Program-made: the position numbers and the translations under genes
Source of the DNA: Melieria omissa
Taxonomy: Eukaryota > Arthropoda > Insecta > Diptera > Ulidiidae
Assembly: GCA_963971225.1 (NCBI GenBank)
Contig: OZ020270.1
Location: 2,728,001-2,792,000, forward strand
Direction: 5' to 3'
DNA length: 64,000 bases
Part shown: one piece after another, positions 1 to 11,303 of the stretch
How positions within the stretch are numbered: the stretch's first letter is position 1
Layout: every line of letters starts with the position of its first letter
The notes under the pieces: model-generated
The model's database searches: none
What the model was told of the DNA's origin: nothing
What the model saw: the letters and a program-made list of their open reading frames with translations, nothing else

Positions 1-1230
1 ACCAAGAGATACCAGGGCCTCTTCCACTTGGTCCTTCCACCGGAGAAACGGCCTCCCTCTTCGCCGTCGACCTCCAACCATCGCATCGAACACCTTTTTC
101 GCCGGAGCTTCGTCGTCCATGCGGCAGACATGACCGAGCCAGTGTAGCCGCTGGATGTTAATTCGCTGCGCTACGTCCATGTCCTTATACAGCTCATACA
201 GCTCGTTATTGGTTCGCATGCGATAGTCGTCACCAACACGAACAGGGCCGAAGATTTTGCGAAGTGCCTTCCTCTCGAACACTCCAAGGGCCGCTATGTC
301 GTTTCGTGTCATTGTCCATGCTTCAGCGCCATAGAGGAGCACGGGCAAGATGACCGTCCTACATAGTGCAAGTTTTGTCGGTCGAGAGAGGTCTCTACTT
401 CTCAATTGCCTACCGAGACCGTAGTAGCACCTGTTGGCAAGAGTAATCCTTCGCTTTATCTCCAGACTGACATCATTGCTGCTGTTGATGGCGGTGCCAA
501 GGTAGACGAATTCCTTGACAACTTCAAAAGTATACCTGTCGGCCTCGACGTGAGACCCTAGCCGCGCGAGTCCCTGCATGTAGACAGCATATACTTCGTC
601 TTGCCCTCATTTACCACCAGACCCATTTTGGCAGATTCTCTTTCGATAGCCGCAAATACAGCGGTGACATCTCGCTTGTTACGCCCGATGACATCAATGT
701 CATCAGCGTAGGCAAGGAGCTGGACACTTTTGTTGAAGATTGTGCCATTACGATGTACACCGACCTTGTGCAGAACACTCTCCATGGTGAAGTTGAAGAG
801 GTCGCAGGACAAAGGATCGCCCTGCCTGAAACCTCGAACGGTATCAAAGGGGTCGGAGAGGTCACTTCCAACCTTGACGGAGCTGCGCGTATTGCTCAAC
901 GTCGCTCTGCAAAGTCTCACGAGCTTTGCAGGGATACCAAGTTCAGACAATGCGGCATATAGGCGATCCCTTATCGGGCTATCGAATGCTGCCTTGTAAT
1001 CGATGAAGAGATGGTGTGTATCGATTTGGTTCTCATGGGTCTTCTCCAGGATTTGGCGTAGAGTGAATATCTGGTCGATGGTGGACTTACCAGGTCTAAA
1101 GCCGCACTGATAAGGTCCAATCAGCGCCTTGGCGAGTGGCTTTAATCGTTCACATAGTACGCTCGTCAGGCCCTTGTATGCAATGGGAAGTAGGCTTATA
1201 CCCCTGTAGTTGGCGCATATTGTTGGGTCG
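1..1230 (-). pseudogene. RTE-like LINE reverse transcriptase fragment, copy 1
   Basis: Minus-strand reverse transcriptase of a non-LTR retrotransposon, cut off by the window start. The 558-950 part carries the motifs GFRQGDP and LLAYADDID (catalytic YADD). Upstream codons down from about 1228 read RT finger motifs such as YRGISLLPIAYKG and YQCGFRPGKST. The part below 580 encodes the C-terminal region with LLYGAEAWT and LHWLGHVCRMDD, typical of RTE-type LINEs. The RT and C-terminal parts lie in different frames, joined near 570 by a one-base frameshift that copy 2 also has. The 5' end is truncated near 1228, so there is no endonuclease. The RTE clade call rests on motif recognition only. Confidence 0.8.
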
Positions 1231-1301
1231 CCTCAAAAGTCAAAATTATGTTATGATTAATTTTGACCTCAAAAATGGGTTCTTTGTTTATAAAAACTTA
1301 T
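1..1301. repeat. Segmental duplication, unit 1 (pairs with 2799-4099)
   Basis: Bases 1-1301 match 2799-4099 at a constant offset of 2798. I saw only two mismatches by eye (near 370 and 454). The match continues past the LINE 5' truncation for about 70 bases and stops abruptly at 1301/4099. Same truncation point, same frameshift and same flank mean one copied block, not two insertions. Confidence 0.85.
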
Positions 1302-1376
1302 TTTATCTAAATCGGTTCAGTGGTTTTTGCCTGATTGTGGCTCAAAAAACGTCACACTTGCTTTTATATAATAGTA
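1297..1376 (-). mobile_element. Helentron-like terminus fragment
   Basis: This stretch is the reverse complement of 58911-58990, the start of a Helentron-like repeat, with the shared core AAGCAAGTGTGACG. It is interrupted at 1376 by the TA-flanked MITE, and a few bases of the original flank (TAGAT) resume at 2594. Confidence 0.6.
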
Positions 1377-2593
1377 GGGGAATGGTTCCGGTTGTGGGCA
1401 CCTTTTTGTTTTTGGCTCATAACTTTTTACCAAGTTCTTCTTAATCGGACATATGGACATCTATGGAAAGCTAGAAACCTTAGCTAACAAGTAATGACAA
1501 AAGTAAATCGATTCCGTCAAATAGAAAAGTTGTTTTTGTTAATTTTGTAAAGTAGTCATTTTTAACAAAAATTTTTTTTTGGTTCGGTTGTGGGCACGCC
1601 TGGAAAATCTGGTGGAAACGGAAAAACCAACACGAATATAGAAAAACATTAAGTTTTAATTATTTGAAGCACAATGCACGCATGTGAAGTAGCTGGTACG
1701 CATGTCGGCACATTTTGGATGGACGGGCATTTCAAAATGTAAGTGACCAAGTTATTCTCCTGGGCTGTCAAGAAGACCTAAAGTAAAATGAAATTCAACC
1801 TAATTAATCAACACTCTTCAAGTGCTGTGACGTGAAGAAGGTGGAAAACACCAGTTAACCTGATTCGATAACATCCACGAAAAGAAGAAAAAGAAGAAAA
1901 CACCACCGTCGACAGCTTTGATGTTTCCGAAATTTTCTTCCACCTTCTTTTTGTAGCGTTGGAAAGTGGTTCAGGAAGCAGCATACGCTGCGGCAGTCGA
2001 TTTTGTGGTTAGCTTATCTGCAGAACAATGTTAAATTACATCCAGCACATTAAAAAAGATATCGGAGGATTTTTTTTATTTACCCTTGGAAGATATAACT
2101 AAAACAACCAAAAAATGCGTTAGAAGACCATTTTCGATGAAATAACTTACCAAAACTTACCAAATCACTAAAAGATGGGTGCCCACAACCGAACTAATTG
2201 CAGTGCCCACAACCGAATTTGGCAGCCATTTTGAGAAGTAGTGAAAAATTTGTTCGGGGTAAACATATTGGTTGTAATCAATATTGGATCACAAAGTATA
2301 ATAATTTTACTAAATAAAAATGCATTTTACTCGCCTTCTCGATGGATTCACTTCGATTTATGACACCATTTAAAATGTGTAAAAAAATGTTTGTCTTATT
2401 TTTTAAGCACAGAAAGATATATATGGTCCCAGCACAAAGCAGGCGTGTCTGTTCGACTCAGTATTTGGCACAAAAAGATCGTGGTTCCATAATGAACAAA
2501 TGGCCTTAGTCAAAAAAACCCAGCCTGCTTTCTATCAAGAGATACGAAGGGGTGCCCACAACCGAACTATGCCCACAACCGAACCTTTTACCC
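1377..2593. mobile_element. TA-flanked MITE with repeated GTGCCCACAACCGAA motif
   Basis: A 1217-bp element with no meaningful ORF. Its imperfect terminal inverted repeats read GGGGAATGGTTCCGGTTGTG at the left and, on the opposite strand, GGGTAAAAGGTTCGGTTGTG at the right. It is flanked by TA on both sides, as for Tc1/mariner insertions. The motif GTGCCCACAACCGAA or a near match occurs about six times: near 1386, 1584, 2179, 2203, 2552 and 2570, inverted on the left side. It interrupts the Helentron-like fragment. A subterminal transposase-binding array is the likeliest meaning, by inference. Confidence 0.75.
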
Positions 2594-2730
2594 TATAGAT
2601 TTAAATAAATAATTTAAATGTAATATTATTGTAATATATAAATGTTATTTTAAAAAATTAATTACATGTAATATTACAAAATACACTAGTCAGAATAAGT
2701 TTGCGTACAGGCAAGCCAAAATTATACTTA

Positions 2731-4028
2731 CTTACTTAACTGGCCATAACAACCCGTTATCGGGTTACGGCCTGCCGCAAAACTTCTCAGTTGGTCACAC
2801 CAAGAGATACCAGGGCCTCTTCCACTTGGTCCTTCCACCGGAGAAACGGCCTCCCTCTTCGCCGTCGACCTCCAACCATCGCATCGAACACCTTTTTCGC
2901 CGGAGCTTCGTCGTCCATGCGGCAGACATGACCGAGCCAGTGTAGCCGCTGGATGTTAATTCGCTGCGCTACGTCCATGTCCTTATACAGCTCATACAGC
3001 TCGTTATTGGTTCGCATGCGATAGTCGTCACCAACACGAACAGGGCCGAAGATTTTGCGAAGTGCCTTCCTCTCGAACACTCCAAGGGCCGCTATGTCGT
3101 TTCGTGTCATTGTCCATGCTTCAGCGCCATAGAGGAGCACGGGCAAGATGACCGTCCTACATAGTGCAAGATTTGTCGGTCGAGAGAGGTCTCTACTTCT
3201 CAATTGCCTACCGAGACCGTAGTAGCACCTGTTGGCAAGAGTAATCCTTCGCTCTATCTCCAGACTGACATCATTGCTGCTGTTGATGGCGGTGCCAAGG
3301 TAGACGAATTCCTTGACAACTTCAAAAGTATACCTGTCGGCCTCGACGTGAGACCCTAGCCGCGCGAGTCCCTGCATGTAGACAGCATATACTTCGTCTT
3401 GCCCTCATTTACCACCAGACCCATTTTGGCAGATTCTCTTTCGATAGCCGCAAATACAGCGGTGACATCTCGCTTGTTACGCCCGATGACATCAATGTCA
3501 TCAGCGTAGGCAAGGAGCTGGACACTTTTGTTGAAGATTGTGCCATTACGATGTACACCGACCTTGTGCAGAACACTCTCCATGGTGAAGTTGAAGAGGT
3601 CGCAGGACAAAGGATCGCCCTGCCTGAAACCTCGAACGGTATCAAAGGGGTCGGAGAGGTCACTTCCAACCTTGACGGAGCTGCGCGTATTGCTCAACGT
3701 CGCTCTGCAAAGTCTCACGAGCTTTGCAGGGATACCAAGTTCAGACAATGCGGCATATAGGCGATCCCTTATCGGGCTATCGAATGCTGCCTTGTAATCG
3801 ATGAAGAGATGGTGTGTATCGATTTGGTTCTCATGGGTCTTCTCCAGGATTTGGCGTAGAGTGAATATCTGGTCGATGGTGGACTTACCAGGTCTAAAGC
3901 CGCACTGATAAGGTCCAATCAGCGCCTTGGCGAGTGGCTTTAATCGTTCACATAGTACGCTCGTCAGGCCCTTGTATGCAATGGGAAGTAGGCTTATACC
4001 CCTGTAGTTGGCGCATATTGTTGGGTCG
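2731..4028 (-). pseudogene. RTE-like LINE reverse transcriptase fragment, copy 2
   Basis: Same 5'-truncated LINE as at the window start, here with its 3' end. The RT core (3356-3748) has GFRQGDP and YADD. The C-terminal domain (2787-3377) has LLYGAEAWT, LHWLGHVCRMDD and an arginine-rich RGRPFLRWKDQV tail. The two parts are out of frame at about 3365. On the minus strand the element ends with a short TAAG-type repeat at about 2728-2742, a tail style seen in RTE-like LINEs. No endonuclease or RT N-terminus remains. Confidence 0.85.
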
Positions 4029-4099
4029 CCTCAAAAGTCAAAATTATGTTATGATTAATTTTGACCTCAAAAATGGGTTCTTTGTTTATAAAAACTTAT
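2799..4099. repeat. Segmental duplication, unit 2
   Basis: Partner of 1-1301. After 4099 the sequence diverges from the Helentron-like fragment that follows unit 1, so the breakpoint lies just inside that fragment or within a short shared AT-rich stretch. Confidence 0.85.
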
Positions 4100-4886
4100 C
4101 CACATTTTCCATATATGCTTTAACTGCATTTTTTGTGCTGTTTTAGATATATTAAAATAATAATTATCCATGTATTTGTATTTATTGACAATATACTCAC
4201 AAAACGGTGCAGAATAAGTTCGCGTACAAAACTAATAACGGGGAATTCCAGTTATGCTTTTTATTTTTATTTGGAAATTTTTATTCCATTGAGCAGTAAA
4301 CGGACTTGTAAATTATTTTTAAACGTATATGTGCTTGAAATTATATAGAAAGCAATAGAACCCAAGCGAAAAAAATTAAAATGGATAAGTTAATGGATAA
4401 TCTTACTAAATCTTTCCTGAATTGACAAACAATTTCGTGAAATTAAAGAAATTTTTGGAAGAGCATATTCGTTATTCCAAAAAGCCATCTTAAATCACAA
4501 AAACAACAGAAAATCTTGCTTCGTTACTACGATCTGGCCATTTTCTTAAGCTACCCAGGCAATAGGATTAGATTGTTTTGCGGTCGGTGCATCATAATCT
4601 AGTTGCATCCGATTTCTTCAGAAATGTACAGAAATATTTTATAAAGCCCAGTAGCAGTGACTTTATAATAAAAGTCCTGAAATAAACATATTTTCTCTAC
4701 ATAACAGCATGTACGAATCTCATATTTAGCTTACTAACAAGAAGCACATAATTGCTTTCGTGCATCAAAGTCCATCAAAGAGTCTAGAAAACCGGATTTC
4801 CAGGACTATGTGTTGTTATCTATGGAGTAGGAAGATTTATTATTCTCTGATAATGGTTTGGCATATTTGGCATTAAAAGGCATTAA

Positions 4887-5842
4887 GGGGGTTTCCTCAT
4901 CAGTAGCTTGGAAAAAAGGTAGTTTTTCAGGATTTTTTTTGAACATGAGAACAACAAGAGAAACAAATGATCTTTTGCATATTTTTTAACATACGTTTAT
5001 TCAACAAAAAAAGTTTATGTAATTTCAAAATAAATAAAAATGGCCGATTTATGAACAATCTTGCGCAGCAGCTCGACGCGGACAACTCAAACTCCGTGCA
5101 AGACTCAGCCCGTAATTTTTACCTGAAACAAGAAATTGAAATACTTTTTTATTCAGAAGGCTTTCCTGCATAGTATAGACTATTATGGTGCTTAAAAGAT
5201 GTAATTTAAATATTTTTGTCATTCTTTAACCCTTTCGGGACTACTGGGATAATACGTCCCAGCAAGTTTTTAATGCCTCTCAAAAAAATTCTTCAAATCT
5301 TACAACCCACGCAAAATATTTTTTCCATTTCGGTGTTCCCGCATAAAAGGATGATTTCAGAATTTGTGAGCATCCAATATAATTTTCTAACCCCAACATT
5401 CATGGCATGAGAACATTTCTACTGAGAGTATTTTGGATTTCAAAAATAAACTCCGTCCCGAAAGGGTTAAAAAAGTACTCGATTTTTCGACCTTGTATTT
5501 AAGTAAGCGCGTTAACTACATTGTAAAATAAAAATCTTTTAGTTCAGTCTATGCACAATTAAATAATCTAAAAAACAGTATCTTACTTGTATACATAGCT
5601 TTTATGGTTTAGTTTAAATCGTGCACGGAATTAAAAAAAAAATGGTTTTCAGAACGTGGGCTGTAAAGTTTTCACTTGGCTCGCGCTTGCCCCGCGCGAG
5701 ACTCTCCCCGAACCTGTAACTCCTAAATTAGTTTGAGTTGAACTCTCAAACTTTGCAAGAGTATTCTCAGATAAAAGTTCTAACGATTGAAACAAAAAAC
5801 AAAGAATCGATTTTTTTGAAACTGACTGATGAGGAGACCCCC
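4887..5842. mobile_element. TTAA-target element, 956 bp
   Basis: Inverted ends GGGGGTTTCCTCATCAGT (left) and the near-perfect mirror at 5825-5842, flanked on both sides by TTAA (4883-4886 and 5843-5846). TTAA duplication marks piggyBac- or Kolobok-type transposition. There is no transposase; the short ORFs inside have no recognisable domain. It contains a smaller TTAA MITE. Confidence 0.8.
5230..5466. mobile_element. TTAA MITE nested in TTAA element
   Basis: A 237-bp element with ends CCCTTTCGGGAC and the exact mirror GTCCCGAAAGGG, flanked by TTAA at 5226-5229 and 5467-5470. CCC at the tip resembles piggyBac ends. Non-coding. Confidence 0.8.
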
Positions 5843-6644
5843 TTAACTAATTTGAAGAGGATTCAGTTAATAACAAAAATCTGACATTAACAGCAAAGCA
5901 TAGCATTGGTATGGGCCTGCATGTCTAGTAAAGGAGTGAGCAGGCTGTGTTGTTTTATTTAGAAATGGTTCCTAGAGGTTATTTACATATTCTAAAAGCT
6001 TATGCAAGCCAAGGTTTCAAAATTTTGGATCAGGTTCCAACATTTCATTCAACTTTACGATGACCTTAAGGCGCAATGCATACGATGCGAAGCTATGTTT
6101 GCTGTTAGCTAACTCAACAAAGTTAAAAAAGTTCCTCCCTAGTCACCTTACGTGCATCTAATTGAGCATATAAAGGGTTTCCTTGAACCCTGAGCCCAAC
6201 AACACTCCATCTTCAAAGATATAGTAAATCAATATAACAATTCAACAAATATAACAATTCAAGGATATAACAAACGGTTATGAAAAAACACCGAATTTAA
6301 TAAAATGTACACCGAAACTTCTGTAGGGAGTACAAGCGAGAAAAGCATATTCACAAAGTTATTAATTTTTGGAAACTTGAAACTTAGTTTCAATTACATT
6401 TAAACTACATAACCTTATCTGGTACGCAAACTTTTTCTGAGGTGAATTCATAACATATTTTGTTTTTGGCCCTTCTTTTACAGTTTAGTCAAGTTTTTGA
6501 TATTATTATCTTAATGGAATAAATTAACTAACTTTACGGAAGAAATAAAAAATATTTTGTTTTTAAAAAATAACTTTAACTGATTTATTTTTCATATGAA
6601 AAAACTACGTACTAATTGTACGCAAACTTATTCTGACTAGTGTA

Positions 6645-6830
6645 TATGTTGTTACAATATTATTGTATGTAATTTTTAGTCTAGCAATCAGCTAACCAAC
6701 GCCATCATTAAAATAAAAATTTTGAAAAAAAGAGTTGGATGCACAAGTAAATATAATTTAATTTTTCGGTTCAATTTTTTATGTCCATAAAACACAATAG
6801 TTTTAATTTAGGTGAAAATATTTTATTTGT
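6645..6830. other. AT-rich spacer
   Basis: Sequence between the mariner-type element and the LOA LINE. I see no gene or repeat boundary in it. Confidence 0.6.
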
Positions 6831-6843
6831 AAATTCATATGAA

Positions 6844-7508
6844 CACCTGAGGCCACCCGGGTGGCGGTCCTGACTACGGAATATCCCCAGAAGACACTGA
6901 GTAAGGAGGAGCTCTCTTTTCTCGAGGAGGCTATCGTAGGGGTGATAGTCAAAGGGTGGGCCACCCCACTGGTGTTCAGTGGCATCCACTTCCGGCCGGG
7001 ACATCTGCTGCTGGACTGCAGTAACCAAGGTACTGCAGACTGGCTCCGGCAGGTAGTCCCGAAGCTGGAGGATTGGAAGGGAGTGGGGCTTCGTGTGTGT
7101 CTTGGAGATGATGTCCCCAAGACACACCACGTTACCGTATTCCTTCCCAGGAGCGCTGGACAGGAACCCAGCAAGCTTTTTGCGTTAATTCAAGCGAAAA
7201 ATGCTGGGGTCTACACAAACCTTTGGAAGGTGGTTACTTCCAAGGAGGAGGGCCATGGTGTCCTGTGGAACCTGGTGATTGACGAGAAATCCCTCGCCAA
7301 GATCAGGGAAAACGGGAACGCCCTAAACTTCAGGTATGGCTGCGTCCCAGTTCATGCCCCCAGACCTGGAGGCCTGAATAGTGCGACAGGCCCCTACGCA
7401 AACAGTGGAAACCGGGAATACACCGGTGGAAGCAGGGCGCTCAGGTGGAGTACGATCTGCCGAATCCGGGAAAACACCGGAAGGCGGAGAGGCAGCCGGG
7501 GCAGAAGT
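6844..7508 (+). pseudogene. LOA ORF1 (DUF4780-like), N-terminal part
   Basis: An open frame from the truncated 5' end encodes about 215 residues resembling DUF4780, the RNA-binding-like ORF1 domain of LOA/R1-type insect LINEs. Visible landmarks are EAIVGVIVKGW, a conserved tryptophan-leucine stretch TADWLRQVVPKLEDWKG, PKTHHVTVFLP and the LWNLVIDEKSLAKI block. The start codon is missing because of the 5' truncation. The frame runs into the LINE tail inserted at 7509. Confidence 0.75.
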
Positions 7509-7808
7509 AATTTATTTATTTATTTATTTATTTATTTCTTACGGCTACATTAAGCCTAGTTCATACACTACTAAAAATAGGATATTATATTATATAACAA
7601 TACTAATTAAGTAGGAATTAACAGTTACCTAATATTTAAAGTTTTACAGTAATTAAAAAGATTTCGTTTAAACATATTTTTATCACCGTTTTTAAGTTCT
7701 TCAGGCAAATTATTAAAACACTTAAGGCCTTTATAGAAAAGACTATTTTTATCAGATTCGGTTCTAAAAAATGGTAGCTTAAAATTATGTTTATGTAATT
7801 TTGCAAGC
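7509..7808 (-). mobile_element. LINE 3' tail (Jockey/CR1-like), nested
   Basis: Minus-strand fragment ending in a TAAA microsatellite (plus-strand TTTA repeats at 7510-7537). Its coding part carries NSLFYKGLKCFNNLPEEL, the C-terminal signature often seen in Jockey/CR1-like RT proteins. It sits within ORF1 of the LOA element. The target duplication is not clear. Confidence 0.7.
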
Positions 7809-7948
7809 CTCCCAAGATTCCCTTGAAGAGCTAAACCTTGAAACGCTGGGGCTTCAAGGTAGTACGAACGAGGAAGAGGAGCAGCTGTCGGACGAAATTT
7901 CGATAACGACGCTGCTGGAGATGGACGATGATGCCTCTCCTAAACTCT
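7809..7948 (+). pseudogene. LOA ORF1 C-terminal tail
   Basis: ORF1 resumes after the inserted LINE tail with an acidic end (NEEEEQLSDEIS) and stops at 7948. It overlaps the ORF2 start at 7928 in a different frame, the compact ORF1/ORF2 arrangement common in such LINEs. Confidence 0.65.
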
Positions 7949-9034
7949 AACCCTCGAGACATGAAGGTTGTTCAAATCAACCTTCATCACGCGAAGGCGG
8001 CATCGGCCGTCCTAGCGCATAAGTTCACCCGAGACCACATCGGGGCAGCGCTAGAGCAGGAGCCCTGGTGCTATAATGGCAGAGTCTGCGGGCTCAACTC
8101 GCAGCAAACCAAGGTAATTTGGGACACAAGGCACGAGATACCTCGTGCCTGCGTGGTAATTGAGAAAAATACTAACTATGTCTGTATTTCAGAGTACATG
8201 TCCAGGGACCTGGTAGCGGTGGCGATGACGGTCCAAATCGAGGGTCGTGACCTCGAGATTGTCCTGGCGTCGGCGTATTTCCCAGGAGAAGACATGGCTG
8301 TCCCCCCCCATGAAGTGCAGGGCCTGGTGGAGTACTGCAGAGCAAACGCCTTGCCACTCCTAATAGGCGGGGACATCAACGCCCACCACACGATCTGGGG
8401 AACTACTGATGATAATCTAAGGGGTGAGTATCTACTCGATTATATATTAGAAACTAACCTAGTTATATTCAACTCGGGATGTTCCCCGACTTTTGTCACT
8501 AGAGTTAGGCAGGAGGTCCTAGACCTTACCATAGGTAACAGTAGGATTGGTGACTATGTATCTGATTGGAGAGTATCGAATGAGCCCTCCCTATCAGATC
8601 ATAGGATGATCGAATTCCGATTAGCAGCCACCCTATTGGAGTCATCTCCAACTAGAAACCCCAGGAAGACCGACTGGGAAAAATTTACAAGGGTGCTCGA
8701 AGAGGATCAACCCTTGCTGGATTTTCGGGGCAGGATGCGGCATCTCCTCGAAATCGAGCAGGCGGTTGAAACAGTAAATGGGGCAATAATCAATGCTTTT
8801 CACTTAAGTTGCCCTGAGAGTAGGAGGACCAGGAAGAAATCCACACCGTGGTGGAATACCACCCTGGCGAAAGTCAGAACAGACACGCGGAGGCTCTTTA
8901 ATAGGGCAAAGCGAACAGGTGACTGGCAGGAATACACTGCCGCTCTCACTAAGTACACAAAGGAAGTACGGAAAGCGAAAAGGGCTAGGGTAGAAATTTC
9001 TTCCACCCCCCAGGCAGGCTGCATAAAGCGCTAG
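7928..9034 (+). pseudogene. LOA ORF2: APE endonuclease region
   Basis: First 368 codons of ORF2. The apurinic-like endonuclease nicks target DNA to prime reverse transcription. Motifs in order: QINLHHAKAA near the N-terminus, catalytic-type EQEPW, the GGDINAHH block with the TIWG that follows it, and SLSDHRMIEF near residue 220. The spacer between endonuclease and RT follows (TPWWN). The frame breaks near 9000, where the next part continues in another frame. The start ATG is chosen for its overlap with the end of ORF1. Confidence 0.85.
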
Positions 9035-10109
9035 CGAAGGGAGCAACAGAAAATAAGATGGCTCTGAAATTGCCGGATGGTAGTTACACGCGCAATGAAG
9101 AGCAAAGGACTCTCGCTCTTCTAGGTGCACATTTCCCTGGGGCAATCCCCCAGGACGCACCTGCTGTATGTACCATCTACCGTCCAAATAGAAGGGGCTG
9201 GGAGCTGGCGCATAAGGTCATCTCTCGGAATAAGATTGACTGGGCATTGAACACCTTTCAGCACTTCAAATCGCCAGGCCAGGACGGGATCTTTCCTGTC
9301 TTTCTACAAAAAGGCAGGGGTGTCCTACTCAGGCATCTCACTGGCATAATGAGAAGCTGTCTAGCAACAGGGTACATACCCGCTAGTTGGAGAAGTGCCC
9401 TGGTAAATAGGTAAAAAGGACTATACGGAGCCGAAGTCCTTTAGGCCAATCAGTCTGACATCCTTCTTCATGAAGACAATGGAGAAGGTGTTAGATCAGT
9501 ATATCAGAACCGTGGCGCTCAAGAGAACACCTCTGCACGCAAAACAACATGCGTATAGGGCAGGCAGATCGACAGAGACTGCCCTATTTCAGCTCACGAG
9601 TTCAATACAAGAAGCTATTAAAAGCAAGGAGATTACCCTGTGCGCTTTTCTGGATATCAAAGGAGCCTTCGATAACACCTCGCATGAGGCGATAGAAAGA
9701 GCGCTCAGCAGGAGAAGTGGAGGAGTGGAAGCCCCACTAAGCCGCTGGATAAGAGCCATGCTCTCCACCAGATCGGCCATTACGAAGGTGGGCACCACCA
9801 TTAGGAGCGTGCTAGCGAAAAGAGGATGTCCACAGGGCGGGGTATTATCACCGCTACTGTGGAGTCTGGTAGTGGATGAGCTCCTCGAACTACTGACAAG
9901 CAATGGCATAACGTGTCAAGGTTATGCCGACGACATTGTCATTATCGCTAGAGGAAGGTTTGAAGACACTCTCTGTGATATAATCCAGAGAGGCTTAAAA
10001 ATAACCCAAGAATGGTGTGCCTGGGTAGACCTGCGAATAAACCCGGACAAAACCACCATAGAACCTTTTACGGAATACGGACAATACGCTTGCTCGGGAA
10101 AAGCATCAC
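9035..10109 (+). pseudogene. LOA ORF2: reverse transcriptase fingers and palm
   Basis: Two frames, broken near 9410, encode the RT core. Motifs: SPGQDGIFP, RPISLTSFFMKTMEK, the LDIKGAFD aspartate motif, GCPQGGVLSPLLW, the catalytic GYADDIVIIA and a trailing INPDKTT. A frameshift at about 9408 separates the N-terminal finger part (9058-9414) from the palm (9470 onwards). The Helentron-like repeat truncates the frame just after the palm. Confidence 0.85.
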
Positions 10110-11303
10110 TACATAGTATGAAGCAAAGTCGCTGTCGCTGTCTGTCCCTATGTATGCTTAAATCTTTAAAACTACGTAACGGTTTTTTAAGCGTTTTTTT
10201 ATGGATAGAGTGATTCAAGAGGAAGGTTTATATGTATAATACATGTTTGTACGGCAGGTGGGCGTGGCACCTCCCATACAACCTAAATTTTTAATATGGT
10301 ATATCTTCGGAATTAAAAGTCGAACAGCATTGAAATTTAGTACAGTGTCATGGTGTAGGCGTGTCTTTTCATCGGTAAAATTTAATGGGCGTTGGAAAAG
10401 GGGGAGTGGCACAGCTCATACAACTCAATTCTTTAATATGGAATAGCTCCGAAATTATAAGTTGTTCAGCATTGAAATTTGGTACAGTATCATGGCGTAA
10501 GCGTAACATTCCACCAGTAAAATTTAGTGGGCGTTGGATAAGGGGCGTGGCACTTTTTAAATCCAGGTGTAACTTTTGAACTATAGCATTCACATCAACG
10601 ACACTCAGTATAAACTAAGGATTTGGTCGTGTCCTTCGGCAGGGGGAATAAGGTGGATTTTGGACAAGGGGGCGTGGCACCGTCCATACAACTAAATTTT
10701 TTAATATGGAATAGCTTCGGAATTATAAGTCGCTCAGCATTGAAATTTTGTACAGCGTCATGGCGTAAAGGTGTCGTTCCAGAAATAAAATTTAATGGGC
10801 GTTGGAAAGGGGCGTGGCACTTTTTAAATTCCGGTGTAGCTTTTGAACTATAGCATTCACATCAATGACACTCGGTATAAACTTATTATTTAGTCGTGTC
10901 CTTCGGCAGGGGGAATTGGGTCTATTTTAGACAAGGGGGCGTGGCACCGCCCATACAACCCAAATTTTTGATTAGAAATATCTTCAGAATTATAGGTCGC
11001 TCAGTATTGAAATTTGGAACAGTGTCATTATGTAAGCGTGTCATTCGACTGGTAAAATTTAATGGGCGTTGGACAAGGGGCGTGGAACTTTTTAAATTCC
11101 GGTGTTACTTTTGAACTATAGCATTCACATCAACGATTTTCCCTTCCGACAGACGGAATGGTGCGGGTATTGAACAAGGGGGCTTGGCACCGCCCATATA
11201 ACTTAAATCTATATATATATACAAGAAAGTGGCTGTATGTGAGTTACGGCATCACACTCAAACGGACCGTTTGGGCGAGACGAAGTTTGCCGGGTCAGCT
11301 AGT
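10110..11303 (+). mobile_element. Helentron-like element nested in LOA ORF2
   Basis: A non-coding repeat between two contiguous halves of the LOA RT. The left end carries AGCAAAGTCGCTGTCGCTGT and ACTACGTAACGG, a motif set I associate with insect Helentron ends. The right end is GCCGGGTCAGCTAGT. Its body is a tandem array of about 267 bp. No target duplication is seen, which fits Helitron-type insertion. The left boundary is approximate. Confidence 0.65.
10256..11200 (+). repeat. Tandem array, unit about 267 bp
   Basis: Units begin near 10398, 10665, 10933 and 11175, each with GGGGGCGTGGCACCG-like boxes, an ATATCTTCGGAATTATAAGTC block and a GGGCGTTGGA..GGGGCGTGGC half-unit. The same unit recurs at 30.8-32.3, 59.9-60.8 and 63.6-64 kb. 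Confidence 0.85.

Larger units (their letters stand above)
2684..6642. mobile_element. Tc1/mariner-type element with nested insertions
   Basis: Perfect inverted ends of about 26 bp start CACTAGTCAGAATAAG at 2684 and mirror it at 6617-6642. Both sides are flanked by TA (2682-2683 and 6643-6644), the Tc1/mariner target. Inside are the RTE-like LINE copy 2 and a TTAA element (4887-5842). No intact transposase is visible. Frames around 5890-6060 look vaguely like a decayed Tc1-type gene, but I would not rely on that. A second, weaker end pair (4206-4227 and 6421-6442) suggests an older related element nested in the same place. Confidence 0.75.

Noticed and set aside
753..962. Plus-strand ORFs opposite the LINE RT (also 3528-3797)
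   Set aside because: Shadows of the minus-strand RT frame; no domain and duplicated with it.
5890..6060. Tc1 transposase remnant in the mariner-type element
   Set aside because: Only vague similarity across broken frames; not strong enough to annotate.
10243..11114. Several 60-100 codon ORFs in the 267-bp arrays
   Set aside because: They recur with each tandem unit and have no codon signal; by-products of the repeat.
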